A DNA stretch of 64,000 bases, taken from Paenibacillus physcomitrellae (lineage in GTDB: Bacteria; Bacillota; Bacilli; Paenibacillales; Paenibacillaceae). Every line of letters starts with the position of its first letter. Within the stretch, counting starts at the first letter, position 1. The translations under genes were made by a program, and so were the position numbers. Shown piece after piece: positions 8,172-18,997 of this stretch. Below the pieces are notes generated by a model, which saw nothing but the letters and a program-made list of their open reading frames with translations, made no database searches and was not told the origin of the DNA. The stretch spans positions 3,872,094 to 3,936,093 of the forward strand of contig NZ_CP022584.1 in NCBI RefSeq assembly GCF_002240225.1. Direction: 5' to 3'.

Positions 8172-9721
8172 GCGGCGGACAAGGAAGCGGAGCGGACATG
8201 ATGTATGGCGGACAAGCCGGTGCTCAGAAAGCGAAGGCCGGAGAAGTCGGCGCTCAGGAAGCGGTGAAGGGCGGACAAGCGGGGACGCAAGGATCCGGCT
8301 TGAATGGGCAAGGCGGCCGGGAGCCGCAGGTAGTGAAGCCCGGATCTACGGTCGGGCTTCTCGGAGGCGGACAGCTGGGCCGCATGATGGCTTTGGCGGG
8401 CACGAACCTGGGTTACCGGTTCGTGACGCTGGATCCGACGCCGGACAGCCCATGCGGACAGGTGGCGGACCAGATTGTCGCGGCCTACAGCGACAAGGAA
8501 GCGGCCCGCGAGCTGGCGCAGCGGGCGGACGTGATCACGTACGAGTTCGAGAATGTTGATTCCGAAGTCGCGGCGTTATTGGAGGAGCTGTCCTCGGTAC
8601 CGCAGGGCAGCGGGCTGCTCTACACCACGCAGCACCGCCTGCGGGAGAAGCGGGCCATTGAAGCGGCAGGCGTGCAGGTGGCGCCGTACGCGGAAATCCG
8701 CAGCGAAGACGAGCTGCGGGAAGCGGTGGGCAGGCTCGGACTTCCGAGCGTGCTGAAGACGGCCACCGGAGGTTACGACGGGAAAGGGCAGTGGGTCATC
8801 CGCAGCGAAAGCGAAATCGCGGAGGCCTACGAGACGCTCAGCCGCAGCGGGGCGGAGCTGGTGCTCGAACAGTTCATCAGCTTCGAGAAAGAGCTATCGG
8901 TTATTGCGGCAAGAAGCTCGCGCGGCGAAATCAAGACTTTTCCGGCGGCGGAAAATATCCACGTCGACAATATCCTGCATATTTCCATAGTGCCGGCAAG
9001 AGTCTCGAAGGAGATTCAGGCGCAGGCGGAAGAGCTGGCCTCCAGGATCGCGGAATCGCTGGGAGCTGTCGGCCTGCTGGCTGTGGAAATGTTCCTGACG
9101 GGAGACGGCCGGCTGTACGTCAACGAGCTTGCGCCGCGTCCGCACAATTCGGGGCATTATACGATGGAAGCCTGCACGACCTCGCAGTTTGAGCAGCATG
9201 TCCGGGCGGTGTGCAATCTGCCGCTGGGCGAAGCAAACCTGCTGACGCCGGTAGTGATGGTGAACGTCCTCGGCGAACATCTGGAAGTGGTCATCGAACG
9301 GACAGCGGACGGGGCATGGCTGGAATCGGCAGCGGAAGCCGGGGAACGGGTGCATACAAACGCAGCGGACAGCAATTTTAAGGGGAAACGAACGGAACAT
9401 ACAGATAAAGATAAAAATACAAATACAAATACAAATACAAATACAAATACAAATACAAATATAGCTGCTGCAGATATAGTTACTACAGATATAGCTAATA
9501 CAGATATAGAGACAGGGACAGACGCAGCGGATACAGAAGCAAGTACAGTGAAGCATACAATGGCAGGGGCACACGGCGTTGTGCCGAAAGTCCATTTGTA
9601 CGGCAAAAGCGGTTCGGCCCCGAAACGGAAAATGGGCCACATCAACCTGTTATGCCAAGACGTCCAGCAAGGGCTGGACTGGATACAGCAAACCAAGATT
9701 TGGAGGAATCAACAACCATGA
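8168..9721 (+). CDS. purK: N5-carboxyaminoimidazole ribonucleotide synthase with low-complexity extensions
   Basis: PurK uses ATP and bicarbonate to carboxylate AIR (ATP-grasp fold). The core begins near residue 58 with [20 protein letters not shown]. It continues through [12 protein letters not shown] and [18 protein letters not shown] to [18 protein letters not shown], all intact. The protein is 517 aa, against about 380-400 for the family. The excess is a Gly/Ala/Gln-rich N-terminal tail (residues 1-57) and an about 80-residue insert near residues 392-472, holding seven Asn-Thr repeats from a hexanucleotide repeat and then T/D/A-rich sequence. The family C-terminal end ([12 protein letters not shown]) follows the insert, so the frame is maintained. 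GTG start in a GTGA overlap with purE; the stop overlaps the purB ATG. Confidence 0.93.
   Translation: MSGGQGSGADMMYGGQAGAQKAKAGEVGAQEAVKGGQAGTQGSGLNGQGGREPQVVKPGSTVGLLGGGQLGRMMALAGTNLGYRFVTLDPTPDSPCGQVADQIVAAYSDKEAARELAQRADVITYEFENVDSEVAALLEELSSVPQGSGLLYTTQHRLREKRAIEAAGVQVAPYAEIRSEDELREAVGRLGLPSVLKTATGGYDGKGQWVIRSESEIAEAYETLSRSGAELVLEQFISFEKELSVIAARSSRGEIKTFPAAENIHVDNILHISIVPARVSKEIQAQAEELASRIAESLGAVGLLAVEMFLTGDGRLYVNELAPRPHNSGHYTMEACTTSQFEQHVRAVCNLPLGEANLLTPVVMVNVLGEHLEVVIERTADGAWLESAAEAGERVHTNAADSNFKGKRTEHTDKDKNTNTNTNTNTNTNTNIAAADIVTTDIANTDIETGTDAADTEASTVKHTMAGAHGVVPKVHLYGKSGSAPKRKMGHINLLCQDVQQGLDWIQQTKIWRNQQP
9415..9462 (+). repeat. AAATAC hexanucleotide microsatellite inside purK
   Basis: Seven perfect tandem copies of AAATAC (9415-9456) plus one AAATAT are followed by a degenerate ACAGATATA-type tract to about 9510. 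The unit is a multiple of three, so copy changes add or remove Asn-Thr pairs without a frameshift. Confidence 0.97.
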
Positions 9722-11016
9722 TCGAACGTTACAGCAGACCCGAAATGAGAGCCGTCTGGACGGAGCAGAACAAGTTCCAGGCCTGGCTGGAAGTGGAGCT
9801 TTGCGCCTGCGAAGCTTGGGCCGAACTCGGCGTTATTCCGAAGGAAGACACGGCAGCGCTGCGCGCCAATGCCAAATTCGATATTGACCGCATTTATGAA
9901 ATCGAGCAGGAAACCCGCCATGACGTGATCGCGTTTACGCGTGCCGTATCCGAAAGCCTTGGCCAGGAGCGCAAATGGGTCCATTACGGCCTGACCTCCA
10001 CGGACGTCGTGGATACGGCGCTGGGTTACATCCTGAAGCAGGCCAACGAAATCCTTGAGAAGGATATCCTTAACTTCATTGAAATTTTACGGGATAAAGC
10101 GATCGCTTATAAAAATACCCCGATGATGGGCCGCACGCACGGCGTTCACGCCGAACCGACCACCTTTGGTCTCAAAATGGCCCTGTGGCACGAAGAGATG
10201 AAACGGAACCTGGAACGTTTCCGCCATGCGGCAAACAATGTACAATTCGGTAAAATCTCCGGCGCCGTCGGCACTTACGCGAACATCGACCCGTTCGTCG
10301 AAGAATTCGTATGCCGCAAGCTCGGCACTTCGCCGGCTCCAATCTCGACGCAAACGCTGCAGCGTGACCGCCACGCCGAATACTTGGCGACGCTGGCGCT
10401 GATCGCCACGTCTCTGGACAAGTTCGCCACGGAAATCCGCGCTTTGCAGAAGAGTGAATTCCGCGAGGTGGAGGAAGCTTTTGCTAAAGGTCAAAAAGGC
10501 TCCTCGGCCATGCCGCACAAACGCAACCCGATCGGCTGCGAAAACATCTCCGGCTTGTCCCGCGTCATCCGCGGCCATATGCTGACGGCTTACGAAAACG
10601 TAACGCTCTGGCATGAGCGCGATATCTCGCACTCCTCCGCCGAACGCGTCATTCTGCCGGACGCTACGATGCTGCTCAACTACATGCTGAACCGCTTCGG
10701 CAACATCGTGAAAAACCTGACCGTGTTCCCGGAGAACATGAAACGCAACATGGAGCGCACTTACGGCGTGCCGTTCTCCGGCCGCGTTATGACCAAGCTG
10801 ATCGACAAAGGCTTCAGCCGGGAGCAGGCTTACGACACCGTGCAGCCGCTGGCCATGCAGGCTTGGGAAACGCAGCGCCAGTTTCGCGATATTATCGCTG
10901 GAACCCCGGCGATTACGGAAGCGCTGAGCGCTGAGGAGATCGACGACGCTTTTAATCCGGCTTGGCATTTAAAGCATGTGGAGACGATTTTTACGAGATT
11001 GGGCCTGAAGGGTTGA
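9718..11016 (+). CDS. purB: Adenylosuccinate lyase
   Basis: This 432-aa enzyme of the fumarase/aspartase superfamily cleaves SAICAR to AICAR and adenylosuccinate to AMP, releasing fumarate. The superfamily signature [13 protein letters not shown] is at about residues 261-273, with the flexible catalytic-Ser loop. [17 protein letters not shown] carries the catalytic His, and [12 protein letters not shown] lies nearer the N-terminus. ATG 9718 ([14 protein letters not shown]) has GGAGG at 9702-9706 and overlaps the purK stop as ATGA; the frame is open upstream inside purK. Length is as in Bacillus PurB (about 431 aa). Confidence 0.97.
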   Translation: MIERYSRPEMRAVWTEQNKFQAWLEVELCACEAWAELGVIPKEDTAALRANAKFDIDRIYEIEQETRHDVIAFTRAVSESLGQERKWVHYGLTSTDVVDTALGYILKQANEILEKDILNFIEILRDKAIAYKNTPMMGRTHGVHAEPTTFGLKMALWHEEMKRNLERFRHAANNVQFGKISGAVGTYANIDPFVEEFVCRKLGTSPAPISTQTLQRDRHAEYLATLALIATSLDKFATEIRALQKSEFREVEEAFAKGQKGSSAMPHKRNPIGCENISGLSRVIRGHMLTAYENVTLWHERDISHSSAERVILPDATMLLNYMLNRFGNIVKNLTVFPENMKRNMERTYGVPFSGRVMTKLIDKGFSREQAYDTVQPLAMQAWETQRQFRDIIAGTPAITEALSAEEIDDAFNPAWHLKHVETIFTRLGLKG

Positions 11017-11076
11017 TCTTAACGGTCTGAATAGAAATATTCCGCTTGGAGCAGGCGGATAAAGGAGAGGGCTTAC

Positions 11077-11970
11077 TTGGCAGCAACCGCGATTTCGACG
11101 GCCGTGGATCTGATTGATCTGCCGCTGATTTACAAGGGGAAAGTCAGAGAGCTTTATGATCTTGGCGAACATTATCTCATCGTTGTGACCGACCGCATTT
11201 CGGCGTTTGACTACATTTTGGATCCGGCGGTTCCGGACAAAGGCAATGTGCTTAACCGGCTCAGCGCTTTTTGGTTTGAACGCACGAAGGGCATCATGGA
11301 CAACCATGTCGTTCACACCGACGTGGATTTGCTGGGCAACGTCATCAAGGACAAGGAGCTGCTTCGCAACCGGATCATGGTCACCCGTAAAGCCGAGCGT
11401 ATCGACATTGAATGCGTGGTGCGCGGGTACGTGACCGGCGGGGGCTGGCGCCAATACGAGAAAACGGGCGAGGTCAACGGCATAAAGCTGCCGGAAGGCC
11501 TGCACAAGAACAGCAAGCTGGAAGCGCCGATTTTTACGCCTGCGGCTAAGAACGATGTCGGCCACGACGAGGACATTTCTTTTGAAAAAATGACCGAACT
11601 CGTCGGCCGCGAACTCGCCGAGCAGCTTCGCGACCGCACGCTTGAGCTTTACGCCTACGTCCGCGACTACTGCGAGGAACGCGACATCCTGCTCGCCGAC
11701 TGCAAGCTGGAATTCGGCCTGCTGGACGGCAAGCTGATCGTCATCGACGAAATGTTTACGCCGGACGCTTCCCGCTTCTGGGCCAAAGAAAATTATGCCC
11801 TCGACATCGACATCGATAGCATGGACAAGGAGCCGGTCCGCACCTACCTGGCGAATTCCGACTGGGATATGAACAGCGCGCCCGACCCTCTGCCCCCTCT
11901 CGTCGTCCAGGAGACTACCAACCGCTACCGCGAAATCTACCGCCGTCTGACGGGGGAAGAGCTTAGCTAG
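11077..11970 (+). CDS. purC: Phosphoribosylaminoimidazole-succinocarboxamide synthase
   Basis: PurC (SAICAR synthetase) joins CAIR with aspartate using ATP. The start of the fold, PLIYKGKVRELYDLG, and the motifs VVTDRISAFD, ECVVRGYVTGGGWRQY and LIVIDEMFTPDASRFW are present. At 297 aa it belongs to the longer PurC subgroup (about 290-300 aa), not the 235-245-aa form of B. subtilis. The start is TTG at 11077, 6 nt after AAAGGAGAGG. A 528-nt gap with hairpin repeats separates it from purS. Confidence 0.96.
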   Translation: MAATAISTAVDLIDLPLIYKGKVRELYDLGEHYLIVVTDRISAFDYILDPAVPDKGNVLNRLSAFWFERTKGIMDNHVVHTDVDLLGNVIKDKELLRNRIMVTRKAERIDIECVVRGYVTGGGWRQYEKTGEVNGIKLPEGLHKNSKLEAPIFTPAAKNDVGHDEDISFEKMTELVGRELAEQLRDRTLELYAYVRDYCEERDILLADCKLEFGLLDGKLIVIDEMFTPDASRFWAKENYALDIDIDSMDKEPVRTYLANSDWDMNSAPDPLPPLVVQETTNRYREIYRRLTGEELS

Positions 11971-12204
11971 GCTGAGGCTGGGCTCTGCAAGGCTAAACAA
12001 AAAGTAGGCTGGTCAGGGCAGAAGGGATTAAGTCGTTAGAAGTCGTCAGCAGCGTTGCAAGTGATTAGAAGCCGTCACCAAGAATAGCAAAAGTATAAAG
12101 AGCCACCAGCAGGCAGCATATGATAGAGTCAGAATTTAAAGGCAGATGCAAGCAGCAGGTGGTAGAGGCATCAATGAGGCACTAGAGGACAGCCGGAAGT
12201 GATC

Positions 12205-12230
12205 CAAAAGTTAGCTTCGCTAAACTTTTG
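12205..12230 (+). repeat. Hairpin in the purC-purS gap
   Basis: CAAAAGTTAGC (12205-12215) and GCTAAACTTTTG (12219-12230) form an 11-bp stem with one bulged A and a TTC loop. No T-run follows, so it is not a standard terminator. Nothing gene-like was seen in 11971-12200. Confidence 0.6.
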
Positions 12231-12290
12231 CCTTCTGCTGCATCACCCCTTATTTGAAAAAGTTGCACCCGGCACGCCGTAACTGGCGGA

Positions 12291-12403
12291 GGGGCGAATG
12301 ATTCAGAAAAAGCATAGCGTCCGCCTTTGTCCTCGGATTATAACCATAAAATTATATTCATTAAGAATCCGAGGACAACAGCGGTTGTAAGAACATTCGC
12401 CCC
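12291..12403 (+). repeat. Intergenic hairpin repeat, copy A (purC-purS gap)
   Basis: This 113-nt imperfect palindrome has outer arms GGGGCGAATG/CATTCGCCCC and a perfect 13-bp inner stem TTGTCCTCGGATT (12327-12339)/AATCCGAGGACAA (12366-12378). The flank left of the inner stem contains ATAGCGTCCGCCTTTG and the flank right of it contains ACAACAGCGGTTG. Both flanks recur in copy B, in opposite orientation, at 17163-17291. Confidence 0.8.
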
Positions 12404-12498
12404 GCAGCCCACGCATAAACAGGTGCACACGGCATCGCAACGCATCACCCAGCAAGCTTTTTAAAATAAACCCCATTCTTAGGAGGAACACAAGGACC

Positions 12499-12744
12499 AT
12501 GTTAAAAGCAAAGGTATACGTCACCATCAAGCAAAGCGTACTCGACCCGCAGGGGGTTGCCGTGCAAGGCGCGCTGCATTCTATGGGATTCGGCGAAGTT
12601 GAAAGTGCCCGCATCGGTAAATACATGGAACTGACGCTCGACACTACGGACCGCGCGGAAGCGGAAGCCCGCGTTAAAACGATGTGCGAAAAGCTGCTGG
12701 CCAACACAGTCGTGGAAGACTATCGCTTTGAATTGGAGGGCTAA
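12499..12744 (+). CDS. purS: Phosphoribosylformylglycinamidine synthase subunit PurS
   Basis: This 81-aa small subunit of the three-part FGAM synthase (PurS-PurQ-PurL) is thought to couple ammonia transfer between PurQ and PurL. The sequence [31 protein letters not shown] is the PurS signature, and the two conserved beta-alpha-beta halves end in [11 protein letters not shown]. The ATG follows AGGAGG. purQ begins 5 nt after its stop. Confidence 0.96.
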   Translation: MLKAKVYVTIKQSVLDPQGVAVQGALHSMGFGEVESARIGKYMELTLDTTDRAEAEARVKTMCEKLLANTVVEDYRFELEG

Positions 12745-12749
12745 CCGCC

Positions 12750-13439
12750 ATGAAATTTGCTGTACTTGTGTTTCCGGGTTCCAATTGTGATATTGACTGC
12801 TACAAAGCCGTAGAAGAGGTGCTGGGCGAGCCGGTGGATTATGTTTGGCATACGGCGACCGACCTGTCCGCTTATGACTGCATTTTGGTGCCGGGCGGTT
12901 TCTCTTACGGCGACTACCTGCGCTGCGGCGCGATTTCCCGTTTTGCTCCGGTTATGGCGGAAGTCGCTAAAGCGGCTGAGCAGGGAAAATACGTTCTGGG
13001 CATCTGCAACGGATTCCAGATTTTGACCGAAGCCGGCCTGCTGCCGGGCACGCTGCTCCGCAACACGTCCCTGAAATTCCTTTGCCACGACGTGGTGCTG
13101 CGTGTGGAGAACAACGACAATCCTTTTACAGTGGATTACGAGCAGGGTGAAGAAATTACGATCCCGATTGCCCATGGTGAAGGCAACTACTACTGCGATG
13201 AGGCTACGCTTGAGAGCCTGAAGGCGAACAACCAGATTATTTTCACTTATGCGAGCAATCCGAACGGCTCCTTGTCCAACATTGCCGGCATTTCGAACGA
13301 ACGCGGCAACGTGGTCGGCATGATGCCCCATCCGGAGCGTGCGGTGAACACGCTGCTGGGCAGCGAAGACGGAAAACGGATGTTTACATCTATTTTGAAA
13401 GCATGGAGGGATCAACATGACGCAGCAACTATCCGCTAA
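12750..13439 (+). CDS. purQ: Phosphoribosylformylglycinamidine synthase subunit PurQ (glutaminase)
   Basis: This 229-aa class I glutamine amidotransferase supplies ammonia for FGAM synthase. The nucleophile Cys is in [11 protein letters not shown], near residue 88. The His and Glu of the triad are in MMPHPERAV, near residue 194. It overlaps purL by 23 nt, in line with coupled translation of the complex. Confidence 0.97.
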   Translation: MKFAVLVFPGSNCDIDCYKAVEEVLGEPVDYVWHTATDLSAYDCILVPGGFSYGDYLRCGAISRFAPVMAEVAKAAEQGKYVLGICNGFQILTEAGLLPGTLLRNTSLKFLCHDVVLRVENNDNPFTVDYEQGEEITIPIAHGEGNYYCDEATLESLKANNQIIFTYASNPNGSLSNIAGISNERGNVVGMMPHPERAVNTLLGSEDGKRMFTSILKAWRDQHDAATIR

Positions 13440-15663
13440 GGAGCCGACGGCGGAGCAAATCGCCGAGCAGCAAATTTACAAGCAAATGGGCGTTTCTGAC
13501 AGCGAATATGAGCTGATCTGCGGTTTCCTCGGCCGGAAACCTAACTATACGGAAATTGGCGTGTTCAGCGTGATGTGGTCCGAACACTGTGCTTACAAAA
13601 ACTCGAAACCGCTGCTCAGACGTTTCCCGGTAGACGGACCCCGCGTCCTGATGGGACCGGGCGAAGGCGCGGGCATTGTAGACATCGGCGATAACCAGGC
13701 CGTTGTGTTCAAAATCGAAAGCCACAACCATCCTTCGGCCGTTGAGCCTTTCCAAGGCGCGGCGACAGGTGTGGGCGGCATTATCCGCGATATTTTTTCC
13801 ATGGGCGCCAGACCGATCGCATCGTTGAACTCCCTGCGTTTCGGCAGACTGGAAAGCGACCGCGTGAAATACCTGTTCGAGCATGTCGTTTCCGGCATCG
13901 CCGGTTACGGCAACTGCATCGGCATTCCGACGGTGGGCGGGGAAGTTGTTTTTGATGAAAGCTACGAAGGCAATCCGCTTGTTAACGCGATGTGCGTAGG
14001 GCTGATTGATCACGATAAAATCCAGCGCGGCGTCGCCAAAGGCGTGGGCAACCCAGTGTTCTACGTGGGACCTCCAACCGGCCGCGACGGCATTCACGGC
14101 GCAACGTTTGCTTCAGAGGAACTGACGGAGGAGTCCGAAGCGAAACGGACAGCCGTGCAAGTGGGCGATCCGTTTATGGAGAAGCTCGTTATGGAAGCCT
14201 GCCTGGAGCTGATCGACACGGGTATCGTGCTCGGCATTCAGGATATGGGCGCTGCGGGCCTGACGTGCTCCAGTGCGGAAATGGCAAGTAAAGCGGGCAA
14301 CGGCCTGGAGCTTTATCTGGACCAGGTGCCTCAGCGCGAAGAGGGCATGACGGCTTATGAAATGATGTTGTCCGAGTCCCAGGAGCGTATGCTGTTTGTC
14401 GTAGAGCCGAAGGACGAGGCGCAGGCGAGAGAAATTTTTGACCGCTGGGGCGTCATCTGCGCCAAAGTGGGTAAAGTGACCGATGACGGGCAGCTGAAGC
14501 TGTTCCATCACGGCGAATTGGTTGGCGACATGCCGGTAACGGCGCTCGTCGACGAATGTCCGATTTACAACAAGCCTTCTACAGTGCCGGCTTACTATAC
14601 AGAGAACGAAAACGTAGACACCACCCGTTATGCAGAGGTAAAAGATTTGGGTGCAGCCCTCGAGCAGGTGCTCGGGTCCCCTTCCGTATCCAGCAAAGCT
14701 TGGGTCTACGAGCAATATGATTACATGGTGCGTACCAGCACAGCGGTTCGTCCGGGTTCGGACGCAGCGGTTGTAACCGTTGGCGGAACCCGCAAAGCTT
14801 TGGCGATGACGACGGACTGCAATGGACGTTTCGTTTATCTCGACCCTGAAGTGGGCGGACGCATCGCGGTGAGCGAAGCGGCACGCAACATTGTCTGCTC
14901 CGGCGCTGAGCCGCTGGCAATCACGGACAACTTGAACTTTGGCAGCCCGGAGAAACCGGATATTTTCTGGCAGATGGAAAAAGCGGTAGACGGCATGGCG
15001 GAAGCCTGCCGTGTGCTGGAGACACCAGTAATCGGCGGCAACGTCAGCCTATACAATGAAAATGCCAAAGGCGCGATTTACCCGACTCCAGTTGTCGGCA
15101 TGGTGGGTCTGGTGCACGATGTGGACCACATTACGACGCAGGGCTTCAAACAGGAAGGCGACGTCATTTTCCTACTGGGCGAAACGAAAGCGGAGCTTGG
15201 CGGCAGCGAATTCCAGGCCGTTGTGCATGGCGTAACTGAAGGCCGTCCTCCGGTGTTGGATCTGGAAACGGAGAAAAAGCTGCTCGACACTGTGCTTGCT
15301 TCTATTCAAAAAGGTTTGGTCAACTCGGCGCACGACTTGTCCGAAGGCGGACTTGCCGTGGCTTTGGCCGAGTCCTGCATCAGCGGTTCCATCGGTGCCA
15401 ACATCGCCTTGGAATCTGCCGGGCTTCGTCCGGACCACCTTCTGTTCAGCGAATCGCAATCCCGCATTCTGTTGACGGCATCTGCCGATAAAGCAGAGGA
15501 GCTTGAACAATATATCGCCGGCCAAGGCGTGCCGGTGGCTGTAATCGGACGCACCCAAGGCAACAGCTTGAGCATCGAAATCAACCGCGTTTCGGCCTTG
15601 AACAAACCAGTTGAAGGTTTGAAGCAGGTCTGGGAGGAAGCCATTCCATGTCGGATGAAATAA
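13417..15663 (+). CDS. purL: Phosphoribosylformylglycinamidine synthase subunit PurL
   Basis: This 748-aa ATP-dependent synthetase subunit has the small-PurL size. Conserved segments include [16 protein letters not shown], the nucleotide-binding [38 protein letters not shown], and the second AIRS-like half with [12 protein letters not shown] and [16 protein letters not shown]. The ATG lies after GGAGGG within the purQ 3' end. It overlaps purF by 16 nt. Confidence 0.97.
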   Translation: MTQQLSAKEPTAEQIAEQQIYKQMGVSDSEYELICGFLGRKPNYTEIGVFSVMWSEHCAYKNSKPLLRRFPVDGPRVLMGPGEGAGIVDIGDNQAVVFKIESHNHPSAVEPFQGAATGVGGIIRDIFSMGARPIASLNSLRFGRLESDRVKYLFEHVVSGIAGYGNCIGIPTVGGEVVFDESYEGNPLVNAMCVGLIDHDKIQRGVAKGVGNPVFYVGPPTGRDGIHGATFASEELTEESEAKRTAVQVGDPFMEKLVMEACLELIDTGIVLGIQDMGAAGLTCSSAEMASKAGNGLELYLDQVPQREEGMTAYEMMLSESQERMLFVVEPKDEAQAREIFDRWGVICAKVGKVTDDGQLKLFHHGELVGDMPVTALVDECPIYNKPSTVPAYYTENENVDTTRYAEVKDLGAALEQVLGSPSVSSKAWVYEQYDYMVRTSTAVRPGSDAAVVTVGGTRKALAMTTDCNGRFVYLDPEVGGRIAVSEAARNIVCSGAEPLAITDNLNFGSPEKPDIFWQMEKAVDGMAEACRVLETPVIGGNVSLYNENAKGAIYPTPVVGMVGLVHDVDHITTQGFKQEGDVIFLLGETKAELGGSEFQAVVHGVTEGRPPVLDLETEKKLLDTVLASIQKGLVNSAHDLSEGGLAVALAESCISGSIGANIALESAGLRPDHLLFSESQSRILLTASADKAEELEQYIAGQGVPVAVIGRTQGNSLSIEINRVSALNKPVEGLKQVWEEAIPCRMK

Positions 15664-17126
15664 AACAGAACCAGCTTTGGACAGGCGACTATTACAATCA
15701 GGGCACAGGCCCAAATGATATTTTCGATACGCTAAAAGAGGAATGCGGCGTCTTCGGTGTCTTCGGACATCCGGAGGCCGCCTCCTTGTCTTATTACGGG
15801 CTTCACGCTTTGCAGCACCGCGGGGAAGAAAGTGCAGGGATGTGTGTTACCGACGGTAACGAATTTCACTACCATAGAGGCATGGGACTTGTGAAAGAGG
15901 TCTTCGACAAAGACCTTCTCGCATCGCTTACCGGCAGTCTCTCCATCGGTCATGTGCGTTACTCCACCAGCGGCGACAGCCGGCTGACGAATGCACAACC
16001 ACTGGTATTCAAATACCGCGACGGCGACCTGGCAGTTGCCACAAACGGCAACATCGTCAACGCGCCGAAGATCCGGCGGGAGCTGGAGGAGGGCGGGTCA
16101 ATTTTTCAGACGACCAGCGATACCGAGGTCGTGGCGCATCTGATCGCCAGATCCAAGAAACCGCTTGTCGAAGCGGCCAAAGACGCGTTCCGCCAAATCG
16201 TCGGCGGGTTTGCGTTCCTGCTGCTTACCAACGACAAGCTGATCGTCGCTTCCGACCCGAACGGGCTGCGCCCGCTGTCGATGGGCCGTCTGGGCGACGC
16301 TTATCTGTTTGCTTCGGAGACCTGCGCGTTTGAAACCGTAGGCGCCGAAATCATTCGCGACATTCAGCCCGGCGAGCTGCTGGTGCTGGACGCGGACGGT
16401 CTGCATGAAGACCGTTTTGCCGAGCCGCAGCGCAAGGCGTTATGCGCGATGGAGTATATTTATTTTGCCCGTCCAGACAGCGACATGAACGGCTCCAACC
16501 TGCATTCGGCCCGCAAACGCATGGGCCAGCGCATGGCTTTGGAATCCTTCATCGACGCGGACGTCGTCACCGGCGTGCCGGACTCCAGCATTTCCGCCGC
16601 GATCGGCTACGCCGAACAAACCGGCATTTCTTACGAGCTTGGACTCATCAAAAATAAATACACCGGCCGGACCTTCATCCAGCCGAGCCAGGAGCTGCGC
16701 GAGCAGGGCGTCAAAATGAAGCTCAGCGCCGTACGCCGCGTCGTCGAAGGCAAACGGGTCGTCATGATCGACGACTCTATCGTCCGCGGCACCACCTCGC
16801 GCCGCATCGTCAACCTGCTACGCGAGGCGGGCGCCACCGAAGTGCATGTGCGCATTACGTCTCCGCCATTCAAAAATCCTTGCTTCTACGGCATCGACAC
16901 GCCTGACCGCAAGGAGCTGATCGCTTCGTCCAAAACGGTCGAAGAGATCTGCAAAGAGATCAACGCCGACTCCTTGTCCTTCCTCAGCCCGGAAGGTCTC
17001 GTCGAAGCCGTTGGCGGCGGCAATGTAGCCGACTATAAAGGCGGCCTTTGCATGGCCTGCTTTGACAATGATTATCCTACGCAGACTGATTTCGGGGGCG
17101 AGGAGCAGTTTGGGTGCGGTTGCTGA
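15648..17126 (+). CDS. purF: Amidophosphoribosyltransferase
   Basis: PurF carries out the committed step, PRPP plus glutamine to phosphoribosylamine. The 492-aa precursor has a propeptide before the catalytic Cys33 ([11 protein letters not shown]), as in Bacillus PurF. The N-terminal Ntn glutaminase is followed by a phosphoribosyltransferase domain with the PRPP motif [16 protein letters not shown]. The C-terminal Cys residues ([15 protein letters not shown]) fit the [4Fe-4S] cluster of the oxygen-sensitive Bacillus type. The ATG is within the purL 3' end with GGGAGG upstream. An unusually long gap of 827 nt follows before purM. Confidence 0.97.
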   Translation: MSDEIKQNQLWTGDYYNQGTGPNDIFDTLKEECGVFGVFGHPEAASLSYYGLHALQHRGEESAGMCVTDGNEFHYHRGMGLVKEVFDKDLLASLTGSLSIGHVRYSTSGDSRLTNAQPLVFKYRDGDLAVATNGNIVNAPKIRRELEEGGSIFQTTSDTEVVAHLIARSKKPLVEAAKDAFRQIVGGFAFLLLTNDKLIVASDPNGLRPLSMGRLGDAYLFASETCAFETVGAEIIRDIQPGELLVLDADGLHEDRFAEPQRKALCAMEYIYFARPDSDMNGSNLHSARKRMGQRMALESFIDADVVTGVPDSSISAAIGYAEQTGISYELGLIKNKYTGRTFIQPSQELREQGVKMKLSAVRRVVEGKRVVMIDDSIVRGTTSRRIVNLLREAGATEVHVRITSPPFKNPCFYGIDTPDRKELIASSKTVEEICKEINADSLSFLSPEGLVEAVGGGNVADYKGGLCMACFDNDYPTQTDFGGEEQFGCGC

Positions 17127-17162
17127 GTCGAGGGAGCAAACCATTAGGGCAGAAAAGCTTAA

Positions 17163-17291
17163 GGCGAATCACTGCGGTGTCGGAAACTTCTTCCGATCGC
17201 TGTTGTTTTCGGATTTCCTGATTTTATCAGGAAGGTAGAAATCCGAAAACAAAGGCGAACGCTATCGCTTCTCCAGAACCCTTCCGCCCCC
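17163..17291 (-). repeat. Intergenic hairpin repeat, copy B (purF-purM gap)
   Basis: Same family as copy A, in reverse orientation. The inner stem is TTGTTTTCGGATTTC (17203-17217)/GAAATCCGAAAACAA (17238-17252). Compared with A, the two CC residues in one arm became TT and the paired GG became AA, so pairing is kept. On the minus strand the flanks read ATAGCGTTCGCCTTTG and ACAACAGCGATCGGAAG, matching A. Confidence 0.8.
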
Positions 17292-17660
17292 TCGCTTTCG
17301 CCCTTCGCATCGCATCTATTGCTGCTTACCCCCTTATCCCAACTGATGGGGGGAGAACAGGGGCGCGGTTGGCGGTTATTTAGCCAACCGGCCCTTACGG
17401 TCTTAATCTTTAAGCCGGTTACTATTTCCCGGCGTGAAATAAATGAAGGCGAGCGGGGCGATAGCGGCGAGCCTCTCCCTGCTTTCCCCATGTTGAAACA
17501 AAATCGAGCCTTGGCGAGGATGGTGGAGCAGGGGGACAGGGGAACCAGTGAAGCAAGTCGCGTGGCTTTGCTGCAAGGCTGGCCAGGGCAGCGCAGCTGC
17601 AAGGAATAGCTTAGCGCCAGAGCGACAGCAGGCGGAATTGTGGTGGAGGAACGTTAGTGT
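17292..17660. other. Non-coding stretch between repeat copies B and C
   Basis: No gene is supported here. One clear local hairpin is GGTTGGC (17367-17373)/GCCAACC (17383-17389). A frame at 17319-17609 has no ribosome binding site and no recognisable sequence. Confidence 0.5.
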
Positions 17661-17790
17661 TTGCCTAAAAGCTTTCCGCAGGAAAGCTACTTCGGAAGCA
17701 TAGGCCTATTACTGGATTGCATCTGCAAGGGTACCATCAAGCAATCCAGTAATAACAGCGACCGGAACCACAATCCGAATGCCGAGCGGA
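17661..17790 (+). repeat. Intergenic hairpin repeat, copy C (purF-purM gap)
   Basis: A perfect 14-bp stem, TATTACTGGATTGC (17707-17720)/GCAATCCAGTAATA (17741-17754), has a 20-nt loop. The left flank GGAAGCATAGG and right flank AACAGCGACCGGAAC resemble the flanks of copies A and B, while the stem itself differs in sequence yet pairs fully. It is a more distant member in the same orientation as A. Confidence 0.6.
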
Positions 17791-17953
17791 CCGGCGCAGC
17801 CGAAGAGGCTTCGAAGCTCAAGCCAGATGATAGCAGTTCCAGCCCCAGAGGCTCCGAAGCATCACCCTCATATCCCAGAGGGCTCAAGGCCGCATCTTAA
17901 TCGCCCAGTCCCGTTATTTTTTTTCAAATATTATTCCTTAGGAGAGTGTCCCA

Positions 17954-18997
17954 GTGTCTGAAGCCTACAAAAGCGCCGGCGTCGATATCGCGGCGGGTAA
18001 TGAAGCAGTCGAACGTATGAAGAAACATGTGAAGCGGACCTTCCGTCCGGAAGTCATGACCGATTTGGGCGGCTTCGGCGGATTGTTTGGCCTGAACAAA
18101 GACAAATACGAGGAGCCGGTTCTGGTCTCCGGTACGGATGGCGTCGGCACGAAGCTGAAGCTTGCTTTTGCGATGGATAAACATGATACGATCGGCATCG
18201 ACGCGGTGGCGATGTGCGTGAACGACATCGTGGTGCAGGGCGCTGAGCCGCTCTTTTTCCTGGATTATTTGGCTTGCGACAAAGTCATTCCATCCAAAAT
18301 TGAAGCCATTGTGGCGGGCATTGCCGAAGGCTGCTTCCAATCGGGCTGCGCGCTCATCGGCGGCGAAACGGCGGAAATGCCGGGCATGTATGCGGAAGGC
18401 GAATATGATATTGCGGGATTTACGGTTGGTGTCGTCGACAAAAAGAAAATCATCAACGGCAGCACGATCAAACCGGGCGATACGGTAATCGGGCTTCCGT
18501 CGAGCGGCGTGCACAGCAACGGGTTTTCGCTGGTCCGCAAGCTGCTGCTCGAAGATGCGGGTTATAGCCTGCAGGATACGCTGCCTGAGCTGGACGGCGC
18601 GAAACTCGGCGACGTGCTGCTGGAGCCTACGCGTCTTTACGTCAAACCGGTGCTTTCCCTTGTCGACAAAGTGCAGGTGAAAGGCATGGCGCATATTACG
18701 GGCGGCGGATTTATCGAAAATATCCCGCGCGTGCTGCCGGACGGCGTCAATGTCGAAATCGACTACGCTTCCTGGCCGATTCTGCCGGTGTTTAAACTTT
18801 TGCAAGAGAAAGGCCAAGTGTCGAACCGCGATATGTTTACGACGTTTAACATGGGCATCGGCATGGTGATCGTGGTAGCGGAGGAAGACGCGGAAGCGGC
18901 GAAAGCGGCCTTGGCCGCAGCTGGGGAAACGCCTTATGTGATCGGCCGAGTGACTGAGGGCAGCCAGATCGTGACTTTTACGGGAGCTGAGGTGTAA
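17954..18997 (+). CDS. purM: Phosphoribosylformylglycinamidine cyclo-ligase (AIR synthase)
   Basis: This 347-aa PurM closes the imidazole ring of FGAM to AIR using ATP. Conserved segments are [51 protein letters not shown] and [16 protein letters not shown]. The GTG at 17954 has AGGAGA upstream. The start is the expected family start ([19 protein letters not shown]). The stop codon shares one base with the purN ATG. Confidence 0.97.
   Translation: MSEAYKSAGVDIAAGNEAVERMKKHVKRTFRPEVMTDLGGFGGLFGLNKDKYEEPVLVSGTDGVGTKLKLAFAMDKHDTIGIDAVAMCVNDIVVQGAEPLFFLDYLACDKVIPSKIEAIVAGIAEGCFQSGCALIGGETAEMPGMYAEGEYDIAGFTVGVVDKKKIINGSTIKPGDTVIGLPSSGVHSNGFSLVRKLLLEDAGYSLQDTLPELDGAKLGDVLLEPTRLYVKPVLSLVDKVQVKGMAHITGGGFIENIPRVLPDGVNVEIDYASWPILPVFKLLQEKGQVSNRDMFTTFNMGIGMVIVVAEEDAEAAKAALAAAGETPYVIGRVTEGSQIVTFTGAEV

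Noticed and set aside
9415..9462. Possible CRISPR
   Set aside because: Six-base units without spacers, in frame within purK; a microsatellite.
10969..12000. 343-codon minus-strand frame
   Set aside because: Antisense to purC; no start signal or family resemblance.
17661..17900. 79-codon plus frame after purF
   Set aside because: It runs through repeat copy C and has no ribosome binding site.
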